Shown: piece after piece, positions 46,502-57,250 of the stretch
How positions within the stretch are numbered: the first letter of the stretch is position 1
How the letters are laid out: each line of letters opens with the position of its first letter
From: Tetracladium setigerum
Lineage: Eukaryota > Ascomycota > Leotiomycetes > Helotiales
Length of the DNA stretch: 64,000 nt
Reading direction: 5' to 3'
Assembly: GCA_031472005.1 (NCBI GenBank)
Contig: PZJY01000005.1
Span: 2,294,001 to 2,358,000 of the forward strand
Notes under the pieces: model-generated
The model's database searches: none
What the model was told of the DNA's origin: nothing
The model's input: the letters and a program-made list of their open reading frames with translations, nothing else
Translations under genes and position numbers: made by a program

Positions 46502-48460
46502 ATGGCTACTTGGAATGCAGCAGTACCACCTGACAAGGACTCTAAGGACTCTAAGGGACCACAAGCCTGGCTGATTCTCCGTACCGATGGCCGCCCCAAT
46601 TGCAAGGTAGGTAATATTAAGAAGTTACATCTCTACACATTTCAACTACTCCAATACGATGGCACTACTCGAGGAACTACAGGTGCTAACTCCCTTGTGA
46701 TAGCCAACTGCTGAGCAACTAAGTGGGCAATTCAAGAAAGATGACTACATGGATTACTGGCAGAAGCTTGACGCCGGCTCCAAAAAGTTGGATGAATTCC
46801 TCAAAGAAGTTGGCAAGGAGTACAGCAGACAGGTGCCGGGTAACGTCGAGAGTAAGTACCGATGCATTTCACTCCTTGCACTGGGGCTCATAATTTTCTC
46901 AGATCTCGAATTGCCCCTCAAGGAGCTTCCTCGTAACTTTTCCCTTTGGGAGCGCCACCAGTATCACAGAAGCACCATCGACCCTGATGGAAAACTCAAT
47001 AAGGATAGGAAGGATCTGACGGTCTATAACCGAAAAGACTACTACGTGTTTGGTCATCACTCGGGCAAATATTACAGCAGTCGTCCCGATCTCGTCCCAC
47101 ATCTCGTATGGTTGGCATGCGATGAGACCGGAATTACCAGCAATTGCGCCTGTAAGCTGTGTCTCGTCAAGACATCAGCAGGAGGAGATGACAATGTAGC
47201 TAGAGCCAAGCAAACCATCTCGAACATGCTGAATGCCATTGCCGAACGAAAGGGTAACATTGCCGTCTCTAGCGCAACTCTCTACTAAGCTAACAATATA
47301 TAGCGGAGGTAGCGATGCTTGAAGCTTCTAAAGAGAGATTGTCCGATCTGGATGCACCCATCAATTATCTATTCCGACCAGGAGAGATCGTTTGGTACGA
47401 CGTATATGGAGACTCATCGAACTGGCGACTAGCTGCAATCTCGAGGAGGAGACTCAACCCTGAATCCAAGGCGGAGTATTGGATTCAGCCTCTCTCAAAC
47501 CCTCGCAGTCCCCAGCCCGCGCGAGCCATATTCCAGACGAGTATGCGACCCTGGTTGGCATGGAGCTATCCAGCTCCCGTGATCAAGCCTCCGCCTGGAG
47601 CGAAGCGCTTCGACGATATCAACTGGGACGAGGCACTCAAGGGTACATATGGACGTAACGATAACGATCCTGAATGTGTGATTGATGGGAGCATATATGC
47701 TGCACAGCAAGTCGATGCGAGTTATTCTCTCTTCAACAAGCTGAAATCTACCATTGCCGGCAACGAAACGCAACAATCTTACCTTGGCATGTTCTTGGGC
47801 GCCGAGAAAGTCTGGGTTGGTGAGCCTGTCCGTCTACTTCCTCCAGCTCCAGGAGGCCAACAAGTCATCGTCATGATCATCACACACCTCATTGAAGTCA
47901 GTCCTACTCCTGCTCCAGACTCCACGGCATCCACTTCATCCTTGGATACAATTCTATCATCTTCCACCTTGACAATCGTTGGGGATGTCTACGAGCTTGT
48001 CGAAACAAGCCAAGAACGCGCCGCACAAGACTGGCAACCGCCTAAATTCCCCGCTCGAATGGCAGAAGACATTCTCTGGAGAAATAGCATCAGCAGAACC
48101 AAAGGCAGATTCTCAGAGTGGCAAGCACGCGAGTTAGATGCCCGACGCGGTATTGCGGACATTGCTGGCCGTTGGTACGAAACGAAGGAAATGGTATCAT
48201 ACATTCGTGATGGCGGCGTCATTCAACAAGAGATGCGCGCTGGCACCATGAAGGATGTGGGCAAGGACTTGAACCGTCGCATGCATCAAACTCAGAGCAG
48301 TCTTACGAATGAGAGGAGGAAGAATCGGAGACATACGTTGGGGGAATCTGTGCCAGCTGATTTCAAGCTATCGAAGGGTCTAGATGGAACACCAGAAGAT
48401 GATGCTTTCCCTGGAGCGCAACCATCACGACAAGATATCGTCCCAATGGAGACGGAATAG
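46502..48460 (+). CDS. clr2: Clr2-type transcriptional silencing protein
   Basis: A homologue of fission-yeast cryptic loci regulator 2, a component of the SHREC histone-deacetylase/remodeller complex in heterochromatin. 586 residues from 46502 or 628 from the in-frame ATG at 46376. Exons: 46502-46606, 46704-46851, 46903-47253 and 47304-48460. Seen: WLILRTDGRPN and KPTAEQLSGQF in the N-domain; LKELPRNFSLWER; YVFGHHSGKYYSSRPDLVPHLVWLA with a following CACKLC; and FRPGEIVWYDVYGDSSNWRL, the signature of the second Clr2 domain. The 51-nt intron 46852-46902 is a multiple of three and stop-free, so an unspliced frame looks open. The start choice rests on context (GTCATGG) and is uncertain. Confidence 0.8.
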
Positions 48461-49840
48461 GTTACTTTTGTTCTATCGTTTGTGTACTGTAACATCATTT
48501 CCAGAAATCATCCAGACAGCATCCAGAAAGCGTCAATCTGGTTACGAGAAGTTGTCAACAGCATTTTCAGAAAGCATCAAGAAAGCATCAATCTCCTTAC
48601 GAGAAGATGGCAACAACATTTCCAGAAAGCATTAAGAAAGCATTAAGAAAGCATCAAGAAAACATCAAATCTCCTTGAGAGAAGATGCCAACAACCCAGA
48701 CATAGCATGAATCGATTCTTCTTTTTAAAAACAAAAAAAAAGACCTCCCAGACCCCATCCCCGCTCTCTCTCCATGTGTCTCCCTCTTCCATAAATACAA
48801 TCTGATTTAGTGCTATTGCAAGTTCTATTATCAACTCTCCTCCGCCACCAAGGGCGCGTAAGTAAGATAAAATTGACTAAACATACAAGATATTTATCAT
48901 CTTTCTATTACCTACCGAACAAGAACCCTTCCCCCTTCTGGCTGCTCTCAGAGACTTCTGTACAAGCAACAAGATTATCTACTTTAAATGGGATTACCAG
49001 GATTCCCACCTGCTTCTTCGCACTGCTCTTCAGGCCCCTAACCTTAAAAGTCTAATAAAGATCGCAGTAAGATAACACATTAAGGTAACGAATGTCTGTG
49101 CGTGAGCGTAAGTACTCGCAGGGTGTGTCAATGCTGTACGTTCCTTGCACAGACATTACAGTACGATCTTGGGGGTCTGCATGAAGTGAAGCTTTGAAAC
49201 ACAATAACGGAAGGGGGTTTAGGAAAGATATTTGATTGGAAGTATTTTTCCAATACTCTGAAAATGCTAATGTCGTACTCAGAGTAGCAGAGGCTTGCCT
49301 TAGATACCCCAGAAAGCTTGCCTTTCCGGATTGTTCGGAAGATTACTAGTGCCTTTATGCAAGGGGCACAGAAAACGTCAGAAACTGCAAGTCATATAAT
49401 GCTTGTTCATTCCTAAGTAGGTATTTCATCTCTTTTTGTCTTTTTTGTGGGAGGAATTTGGTTTGTTGAAACAGCCTCAATCCTCTGATCTAGCCTTGCT
49501 TTGCTTTGCTGCGCTTTTCGTTTTTTTGTGCGCTTGTTCGCGGGCGCCCTTCTTTTCTTTCTCTAAACCCATAATCCGGTTTAATGTTGCCAAAAGAGAA
49601 AGGACAAAATAAAAACAACTCCCAACGTGTATCATGAAGTAATGATGCGGCTTGAAAAAAAGAGACCCATGAGTTGTATCGAGAAAAACCCGCCAAAACG
49701 CCATGCTTTTGCTCTCTTTTCAAGCACCCCTGATTCCAATTCTATCCTCTCATAAAAAAATGTAAGACCAGGTGCGGATAGAGACCAAAAGCGTTAAAAA
49801 TTCATTTCTTTTCCCATTCCTTCTCTACCATGCCAGAAAA
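48461..49840. other. intergenic region with degenerate tandem repeats
   Basis: The clr2 3' flank and about 1 kb of AT-rich sequence. A degenerate tandem repeat (48492-48697) is listed separately. No gene recognised. Confidence 0.5.
48492..48697. repeat. degenerate tandem repeat, about three units of 60-80 bp
   Basis: Units contain CAGAAAGCATCAAGAAAGCA, then ATCTCCTTACGAGAAGATG and CAACAACATTT; three copies diverge by substitutions and by internal AAGAAAGCAT expansions. They lie just beyond the clr2 stop codon, probably in its 3' UTR. Confidence 0.75.
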
Positions 49841-50365
49841 TCATAAAATCATTTCCTCCTCGCTCGTGGTGGTGACCGAGGAGCTGTCTTCGCTCTCCGT
49901 TTCGATAATTTCTTTTGCGACTCCATTTCCGTTGGGTGCAGCTGCGGTATCACTGTCCTTTGTAGCCAATGCTGCCGTGTGCCCATTCGCTTTTGCAATC
50001 ATTGCGGCTTGCTGCAGTAGCCTCTCTTCTTCCTTCTTTTCCTTCCGCGCTCTCTCTCGCTCAAGCTTGGCGGCCTTTGCAGTCTTCTTCGCATCCCGGT
50101 TGTCCTGCACTCTTCCAAATGCCAATACCTGCACTATCACCATGATTGCGGTGTATCTCCAGCATAGCTGCTCATCTGCGTGCATATCGAGATATGGTGC
50201 TGTGCCAGGAACTGGGCCTAGGGACTCAATGAATGCGTGTGGCGAGTGCGATATCGTGTGTGGGGAAGGCATGAGGTGCGAGACAAAGGTGTTGATGAGG
50301 TGGAGGATGAAGGCCGGATTGAGGAGAATGGCGGGTAGGAGGTAGGTGGTGGATAGGGACGTCAT
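49841..50365 (-). CDS. small conserved membrane protein with charged coiled-coil tail
   Basis: An intron-less ORF of 174 residues whose layout recalls a conserved, uncharacterised Pezizomycotina family. The N-terminus (1-30) is hydrophobic (LLPAILLNPAFILHLINTF), followed by a SPHTISHSPHAF segment, PGTAPYLDMHADEQLCWRY and a second possible transmembrane helix (TAIMVIVQVLAFG). A highly charged helix follows (KLERERARKEKKEEERLL), then an acidic Ser/Thr-rich end. No catalytic motif is visible. The start at 50365 gives a hydrophobic N-terminus directly; no alternative start is better. The function is unknown; an endomembrane or mitochondrial location is possible. Confidence 0.65.
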   Translation of the reverse strand: MTSLSTTYLLPAILLNPAFILHLINTFVSHLMPSPHTISHSPHAFIESLGPVPGTAPYLDMHADEQLCWRYTAIMVIVQVLAFGRVQDNRDAKKTAKAAKLERERARKEKKEEERLLQQAAMIAKANGHTAALATKDSDTAAAPNGNGVAKEIIETESEDSSSVTTTSEEEMIL

Positions 50366-52118
50366 GATGTTGGTGTTCTGCAGAGGTCAATTTTTAGGTC
50401 TGGAGACGGAAGTGGGAAGGTCCCAACGTACAATATATCTCGCGCGCAGTGTTCATTCCTAGCACTCGAGCCGTAGAAGAGAGGCTCGAAGGGGACAGAA
50501 CGAGTTTATCCAGCGCAAGAAGTTGGAGCGGAGGCTAATGTGTCTTCGTGTGGACACCAATGGTGCTGCCTGTCCGAGGATTGTGGGAGTATGCGCAACG
50601 CGTTGAGGAGCGAGATGATTGGATGTGGGAGGTGAGATCTCAATTGTCTCGAGTGTGAACTTCTTGATTAAAAGTTGCAAGTAACGTCACCCCGCTTTCG
50701 AGGAATGGAGGACTGTCGTTGGTGAAGTGTAGGTAAGGTAGCTAGCTGTGCGGTAGATACTGGAAAGGTTGAGAAGAGCCAGATGTGCCAAGAGGGTGGT
50801 GGGAGGGCGCAGCAGGAAGGAAGGAATGTGCAACGTCGAGGAGATCGTGGGAACGAGCGGAGAAGTGTGAGACGTATGACTTGTTGGACTGCAGTGTAGT
50901 GTAGTGTAGTGTAGTGTGGTGTAGAGTAAGAACCAAGTAAGAACCAAGTAAGGTACCTAGGAAGGAGGGAGGCGGGTGAGTTGTGAGAGAAGTGTCACAA
51001 AAAGCAATTGGGATGGATCTATTGCGACAATTGGTGCATATTCGACCTTTTGATTTGCGAATGCTAGGGAGGGAGCGTTGAGAGCGAGGGGATGTTTTCC
51101 GTCAAGTCGGTACGAGTACAGAAGGAGAAGGAGAAGAAGAAGAAAGTAACAAGCACGAGAAATAATGCATGTGAGCGCGAGATGTCACTCCCTCCCTTCC
51201 TGGCTTCCTTCTGAAGGGCAAGACAAGACCGACACGGGCCAAGAGACTCAAGGCGGCCTTTTTATTCTTGTTCGAGAGTTATGCAACGACATCACACCCT
51301 TTCGGCTCTCCAGATTGCTCTCAGCTCTTTTTGCCCTCGAGCCAACCAATCATGCACGAGGGATTGAAGTATCACCACCAACCATCATTTCTGACATGTG
51401 TTACTGTATTGTACCGCCGCCGTAGAGTACAGACACCGTAGGATCGGCCATTTGAGGGATAACCCCCCTCGCTCGTACCGATTGCCGTAAACGACGAGGA
51501 TCGTGACGGAGGACCCAGTGTACGACGCTACACGTACGGTACGTACCTCGGCCGACTCTCTCGTGGGAATGTTGTTGTGGAGCAAGCAAGTGGAATGATA
51601 ATGCAGTAAGACGAACGACAGGAGGAGTATTAATTAATTAGTAACTACGGTACGTACCTAGGGGGGAAGCAGTTGAAATCCTTGAAAGATGCCCAAGCTC
51701 ACATATCCATCCTGATATCTACCTACCAACACCAGATCACTTGAGACTGACGTTCAGGGCAGCCAGGGGCTCGAGATTTCCACACGTCCCTGGAGATCGA
51801 TAAGAGCGCGGTGAGAGCGGAATTATCTTAGACGAGCCAATGGGAAGCCATTCCTGCGCTTTCACTCTTCAGCCACTTGATGTGTGGCGCGTCAAGAGTT
51901 CGTGCTTGGCACCGTGCTTGGCTGTAGCCACGTATACTCCGTTAGGCAAGGCTGCGAACTTCTGGACTGGACTTTTCCTGTGGACAACAAGGCGGAAAAA
52001 AGGTATCAGACAGTGTATCACCACACATATTACAAGAATCTACGGAGTACCTACACACACATACATTCTTGTCAATCAGACGTGTCACCTCCCTTGTATC
52101 AATACCACAACCCTCATA
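50366..52118. other. gene-free region (divergent promoters)
   Basis: 1.75 kb between divergent genes. It contains a (GTGTA)n run at about 50893-50925, GTACCTAG words at 50952 and 51654, a CGTACGGTACGTAC-like palindromic patch near 51533-51547, and the ACGGAGTA motif at 51934 (complement) and 52042. No gene recognised. Confidence 0.5.
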
Positions 52119-52907
52119 ATGGTAAGAAACTCCCCCCCTCATCTGTCTATCCCTTTTCCCAACTAATCACTTTCAAAGAATACTCTCTTCAATACCGCCC
52201 TCAAACAGTCCACCTCCCTTAAGCGGGACCTGGCCTCCCCTCCCGCCGGCACGCAACTCACACCCTCCCTCCTGGGACAAATCTCGGCCTCGCTCACCTC
52301 CTTCTCACGAACCCTCGATTCCTATGCCGAATTCGCAAGATCCGAACTCAACGCCGCCAAAAAGGAGAAAGCCATCGAACGCATCGCCTCCTTCCGCGAA
52401 GAGCTCCAATCTTTCCGAGAGCAGTTAAAGGAGCTGAAGTTACAGGCCGAAGACCAGCAAACAAGCACGAACAGGCAGGAGCTGCTAGGGAGGAGGCCAC
52501 ATCACACGGCAACCCCAGATAACCCGTACTCCAACGCCGCCATCAATGCAAACGCCAATGCGCATTCCACATGGGCCCCAAAAGAGGGGTCAGGCCTAGG
52601 GATGAACAGTGGAGATTATACCAGAGAGACACATGCTCTGCGTGAACAGAATTTCTTTGCGAACACGCACACCGCGTTGGACGAATACCTGGCGCGTGGG
52701 CAGGCCGTTCTGGGCGATTTGGGACAGCAGAGGGAGATTCTGAAGGGCACTCAAAAGAGGCTGTACAGCGTGGCCAACACGCTGGGTGTCTCGGGCGATA
52801 CTATCAGGACGATTGAGAGGAGGGCCAAGCAAGACAAGTGGATTTTCTGGGTGGGCGTAGTTGTCTTCTTCGCCTTTTGCTGGCTTGTGTTGCACTATTT
52901 GAGATAA
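52119..52907 (+). CDS. bos1: Bos1/membrin-type Golgi SNARE
   Basis: A Qb-SNARE for ER-to-Golgi transport, 243 residues. The coding part of exon 1 is just the ATG (52119-52121); the intron is 52122-52178 (GTAAGA...CAAAG) and exon 2 is 52179-52907. The protein begins MNTLFNTALKQSTSLKRDL as in Bos1, has an N-terminal helical bundle (QISASLTSFSRTLDSYAEF), then the SNARE helix (TALDEYLARGQAVLGDLGQQ; the central glutamine is the zero layer in LGQQREIL). It ends in a C-terminal membrane anchor (WVGVVVFFAFCWLVLHYL). The exon 2 frame contains no in-frame ATG until 52602, so the spliced start is required to keep the N-terminal domain. Confidence 0.93.
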
Positions 52908-54125
52908 TAGGCCAACCTATTTGTGGTGAGTTTGTTTCTTGATACAGCAAGCGAGGCGTTGGGAGTCTTGGGTTGTTGAAATGTAATAGCATAAATGAAT
53001 ATGGATTGCTCCAAGACGGCTACCAGCGTGGCCTCTATCTATGGTGACCGATGGGCATGTTTTGTGATCGTCGTTTTGTGAGGGGCCAAACGCGACCGTT
53101 TCCTGAAACCTGATACCTGTTCATTCAAAGCAAGCTTGAATATATATTGACGAGGATGATTTGGTATGCGAGAAACCTGTTCCTTTTTTGGGTGTTGCAT
53201 TCTATTTTCAAAGACGGTGCCTCAAATTTCCCTAGTGTTCTTATTATAATTTGGGACATTCAGTTACGCAACCTTCGCTGTCTTTCATATCTCCTCATCC
53301 TAGACCCTGCTTACCCCAGAAAACGAATACGCACAATCTCTTCAATCTAAAAAGAACAGCCCGAAGTTGAGAAGTCTCGGCCGTTCAGCGAGGGTTCCTA
53401 GCCAAGATGTGGAGAGCTCTCTTTCAGAGGACACATTCAAAATTGTTTGCAACGTACAAACAAGCATCAAGATCTCAAGGACGTGCTTGACATGACCTAC
53501 CCAATGTGGACATCGTACTTAATATTTCTTGCATCACATTTGTGAATAGCGCGGAAGACTCAATTCCCTGCCTCGAAAATGTTTGGGGAGCACGCCCCCT
53601 AAGCTAAAGCACGTTCTTCCGTCCCCAATCTACACATACTCCGTAAACAAATCGTGCAAAACATGTCAACAAACCGAGTCAAGGCTCACCGCTGGAAAGG
53701 AGTTGGCCTCAACGTCAACCCGTCTAGACCCTTCGCATGTTGCGCCTTAACTGCCCTCAAGCTTCAACAAAGAAGAGCCGGAAACATCGAGAAACATTTT
53801 TAGCGCGGTTTCTCACAACTCGGAAACGTTGACAACGAAGCGTCTCGCTAAATCAAGGGGTCAAAATGTCGGGTATGTCTTGGTAACGGCCCCATCAACG
53901 TTACAAAACCCTTCATGTTACAAGACCTCCGGGGCGTCTGTGTTGTGTTGCGTACCTCATATTAAACAAGCGCTCTGGATTTCTTCTTTCTTTCTTTCTC
54001 TTTTTCATCATTATTCTTTGTTCTGTGAATTTCTGAATTTCTTTGGTTCTGCAGCTCCGCATTGCTTTCTCTTGCATACAGACTTCTTCTCCTTCTCATT
54101 TATTCTCAAGTTGTGACATATTCAA
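52908..54125. other. intergenic region
   Basis: 1.2 kb without a supported gene; one TACTCCGTA word is at 53637. Pyrimidine-rich sequence (53980-54110) precedes the Gln/Pro-rich gene. Confidence 0.5.
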
Positions 54126-55079
54126 ATGTCAAGCCAGCCCCTCCATCAACAATACGCTCTTCAAGACCCCCACCCCCGCCTATACAAAATGGATCTTCAG
54201 CTTCCCCCGCCACCACGCTCCTCTCAAAGCACACCCTCGTTCACCACCAGACCTCTCTCCCAACCGCAAGTCCAGCAATCCCCCCTTCAACAACCCTCGC
54301 AGCATCCTCAACAGCAATCCCAAATCAAAAAGCAAGCCCCACCACCAAACTCCAAAACCCAAGAAGAATGGCTTCAAAACTGCGGTCACCCGAACCTTCA
54401 GTCATTCCTGGAGTACTATGGTTTTGACGCGCGGGATACAAATGAAATTACTGAGGGGAGGAACTTTCTCTTGCAGATCAGGAGGCAGGAGCAAGAGCAA
54501 TGGGAAGAAAGACAAGCCCAACCCCAGTCCATATCTCAACCACAGCCTCTACGCCAACATTCCCAACCACCCCAACAGCAACAATCTCAAGCTGCACGCA
54601 ATCCTACAGGTACACCTGTTTTGACGAGAAGGGTCACGTCTAGTGGAGGTGGAAGTGCAGCCGGAGATGATGCATACACGCGATCAACCACACCAACGAG
54701 CATGAACATCTACGGCCTCCGCCCATTTGAAATGGAAGAAGCCGAAAGACTCGGTCGCGTGAACAGCATCAATGCCTCCATCCAACAAACCCACCAACAA
54801 CAGCAGCAGCAAAAGAATGCACCACTCCCTCCCGCTCCCGTTGGTCCTTCCACCCATCACGCTTCTTCCTCCCCTCATCATTCCCACGCTCATATCTCTC
54901 CTCATGCAAATGCGGCGACTGCTATCCCCCGATCGGTGGTTGGAGGTGGTGGAGGGGGGTTAATGGCTATGGGTGATGCTGGGGGCAGATTTCATCGTCA
55001 GAATGGTCAGAGCCAGCAACATCAGATTTTGACTGATAGTGTGTTGAATGCCTATGGGATTAAACCGTGGGAGTTTTGA
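54126..55079 (+). CDS. Gln/Pro-rich protein with repeated YG-x-(R/K)-P-aromatic-E motif
   Basis: An uninterrupted ORF of 317 residues; the family is not recognised. Most of it is low-complexity Gln/Pro/Ser/His sequence, so it should be largely disordered. Three short aromatic patches stand out: QSFLEYYGFDARDTNEI (about residue 95), MNIYGLRPFEMEEAERL (about 195) and, at the extreme C-terminus, VLNAYGIKPWEF. The spacing and the C-terminal position suggest conserved short linear motifs that dock to a partner. Codon use and frame are continuous over the whole ORF, with no introns and no frame break. A transcription-associated or RNA-granule role would fit the composition but is not shown. Confidence 0.6.
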   Translation: MSSQPLHQQYALQDPHPRLYKMDLQLPPPPRSSQSTPSFTTRPLSQPQVQQSPLQQPSQHPQQQSQIKKQAPPPNSKTQEEWLQNCGHPNLQSFLEYYGFDARDTNEITEGRNFLLQIRRQEQEQWEERQAQPQSISQPQPLRQHSQPPQQQQSQAARNPTGTPVLTRRVTSSGGGSAAGDDAYTRSTTPTSMNIYGLRPFEMEEAERLGRVNSINASIQQTHQQQQQQKNAPLPPAPVGPSTHHASSSPHHSHAHISPHANAATAIPRSVVGGGGGGLMAMGDAGGRFHRQNGQSQQHQILTDSVLNAYGIKPWEF

Positions 55080-55827
55080 GAGAAAGATCTACGTCAATCG
55101 GGGCTAGCTGGAACTCCCGAGAGGCTCTGAGACAAGGTTTCGGGAAGAGGTGGGGAAAAAGGGGTGCCTAGGATGGACGGGACACGGAGTAATTGGGTAC
55201 CTAGGGGAAAGACATTTTCATGTGTCTATGAGTTATACTTATGCATGGTAGGGAGCGGGTTGCAAAAATTTATTTGTTTGTGTGTTTGTTTATGTGGGTA
55301 GATTTTGCATGTTTTGTGGGTGTGTGTGTACAGATAGAAGATAAACCATTGAATTTAGCGGCATCGCATTCTTGGAGTTGAAATAGAACAAAAAATTCAA
55401 AGAGTCAAGAAAAACCAAAAGGCTTGCTATTATTTTAAAAATGTTCATCGGAAAGGAATTAGTTGGTGGTGAGCTGGCCATTCTGGAATCTGGGGAAGGC
55501 CGGGGCGGCTTTCTTGGCAGTCTTGCTCAATCTCTCAGTTCTCTCCCTCTTCTGCCAACTTTCCCTTCACCCATACATCTTGGTTTCATCTTTCCTTCGA
55601 CCAAACACCACTAGAAGGCTTCCTCGCACTGCTCTATCTTATCCTTCCTATGTTCTACTATCTGAGGGCCCGGCACCCACAACTCCATTCAACCTTTTCT
55701 AATTTCCCCGGATCGACGTCCAATTATTAACGTGCCTTCATCATCAGCTGAGGCGACGACAGTATTATTCGATCCTCTGGACATTTACCATCTTCGCTTC
55801 TGATTAACAACCAACAACCGTCTCTTT
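55080..55827. other. intergenic region between convergent genes
   Basis: Convergent 3' flanks. ACGGAGTA is at 55183 and GGTACCTAGG-like sequence at 55197. A pyrimidine-rich stretch is at 55500-55650. No gene seen. Confidence 0.5.
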
Positions 55828-57250
55828 CTATCCGTTCCTCATCCACCCTTGAATCTTATGTTTACCATTCGTTGCTGCTGGATCCGATCGATTCGAGGCA
55901 ATTGTCGAAGTGTCAACTTGGTTGCCGATCACAGAACCGCGGCCAGAGCTACTCTCGGTGGCCGTTCCTAATAGTTCGGGATGAGTATATCTTTTGGTTT
56001 GCTTGGGGACCGAAGACCCCGGTTTTGGGAGTGGTTTCCTTGTTGGGGCTCTCGTGTCTCTGTCTCTGTCTCTGCCTTCTGTTGTGCCATCTCTCGACGA
56101 TCCTTGGATATGAGCATTCCGCCTCCTTCCAAACTCAGACTCAAAAGGAATGGCAGTTTCTAATTTATCCTTTCGCCAAATGGATGTCTTTACTTCTAGT
56201 TCCGAAAATTTAGCTCTCCAGTCAGAGTTTTCGCTGTTGCTTCCATGACTGCTGAGACTTTGATTGTCATTCGTCCTTTTTGGTTTCTCCCGCCAGTCCT
56301 TTACGACCATTCGAATCATTGCACCGAAACCACCGCCTTTCCCATCTCTGGCGTTTGCTCTTTCTGCTCTTTTCGCTAATTGCGTGGCTGTTTCAATTCT
56401 TTCGTCTTCACATCTTAGGGAGAGCTCCAATCCTGTCAAGAGTTCATCTGCGTTCATAAAATGCAGTGCCTCAGGATGTTCCTCTTCCAGATCGAGTCTC
56501 AAGTCTTCAACAAAAGAGGTGATTCTTTGCATGCTTGCATTGGAGAAGTTACCCGTCTTTGCTAAGGAGATCCAAGACTTTCTGATGTACTTCCAGGTAT
56601 TCAAGACTCTGACCTCTCGCTCCTTGAGAACGAGATCTGAAAACAAATTAGCACTTCCACTGATCGGGCTTTGGAGATTGCGTACCTCGGAAATCCTTTG
56701 GTAGAGCTCTCAGCTCTTGGTCATCTCTCAAAGGATCATTTCTTACAACGACGTCTACCGAAAGATTTCGGAACACCGTTTCCCATCCAAAAACGAGAGC
56801 GATAAACATCCAATGCACAGAAGCCTGTGGCCACAGAGGGGCTTGGCTTACTCCCAAAATCTCTGGGTGATAGATTCCAAAAACGATTTGTGCATGCTCG
56901 TCGAAGCTTCGTGGAAGAGAACAATTGAACTTCCAAAGCGCAGCTGCAAGGTAGAGTAGATTTGAGAAGCCACGATCGGGATTGTTTGTGGCCAGTCTTG
57001 ATGGCCTCCTCTCTCCTGTTCCTGGTATTCTTTGGACGATAGTTGCCAATGCTTCTGCTTCCCACTCGTCGTAGCACTCAATGCGTGAAGCACCATCCTC
57101 CCCCAACGTTTCTGCTAACCGTCGCGAATATTTTTTGATACTTCTCACATCATCAATGCTCCAAACCCAAGGCCAAAGGTCGTCATCCTCCGTATCCTTT
57201 ATATATACGATGATCTCGTGGCTCCGAGTTCTAGGCTCTGAGTTCGACAT
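55828..57250 (-). CDS. hypothetical fungal protein, two exons
   Basis: An unrecognised protein of 457 residues. Exon 1 is 56686-57250 and exon 2 is 55828-56635 or 56636; the 49-nt intron (GTACGC...TTTCAG) has clean ends and keeps the frame (phase 1). The N-terminal half is well-composed and globular (DTEDDDLWPWVWSIDDVRSI, FSNLLYLAAALWKFNC, ALVFGWETVFRNLSVDVVV); its alternation of helices and a region enriched in Trp and Phe recalls fungal BTB-like proteins, but I cannot confirm a BTB fold. The C-terminal third is charged and disordered (GTTEGRDRDRDTRAP). It is convergent with the Gln/Pro-rich gene. Confidence 0.65.
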
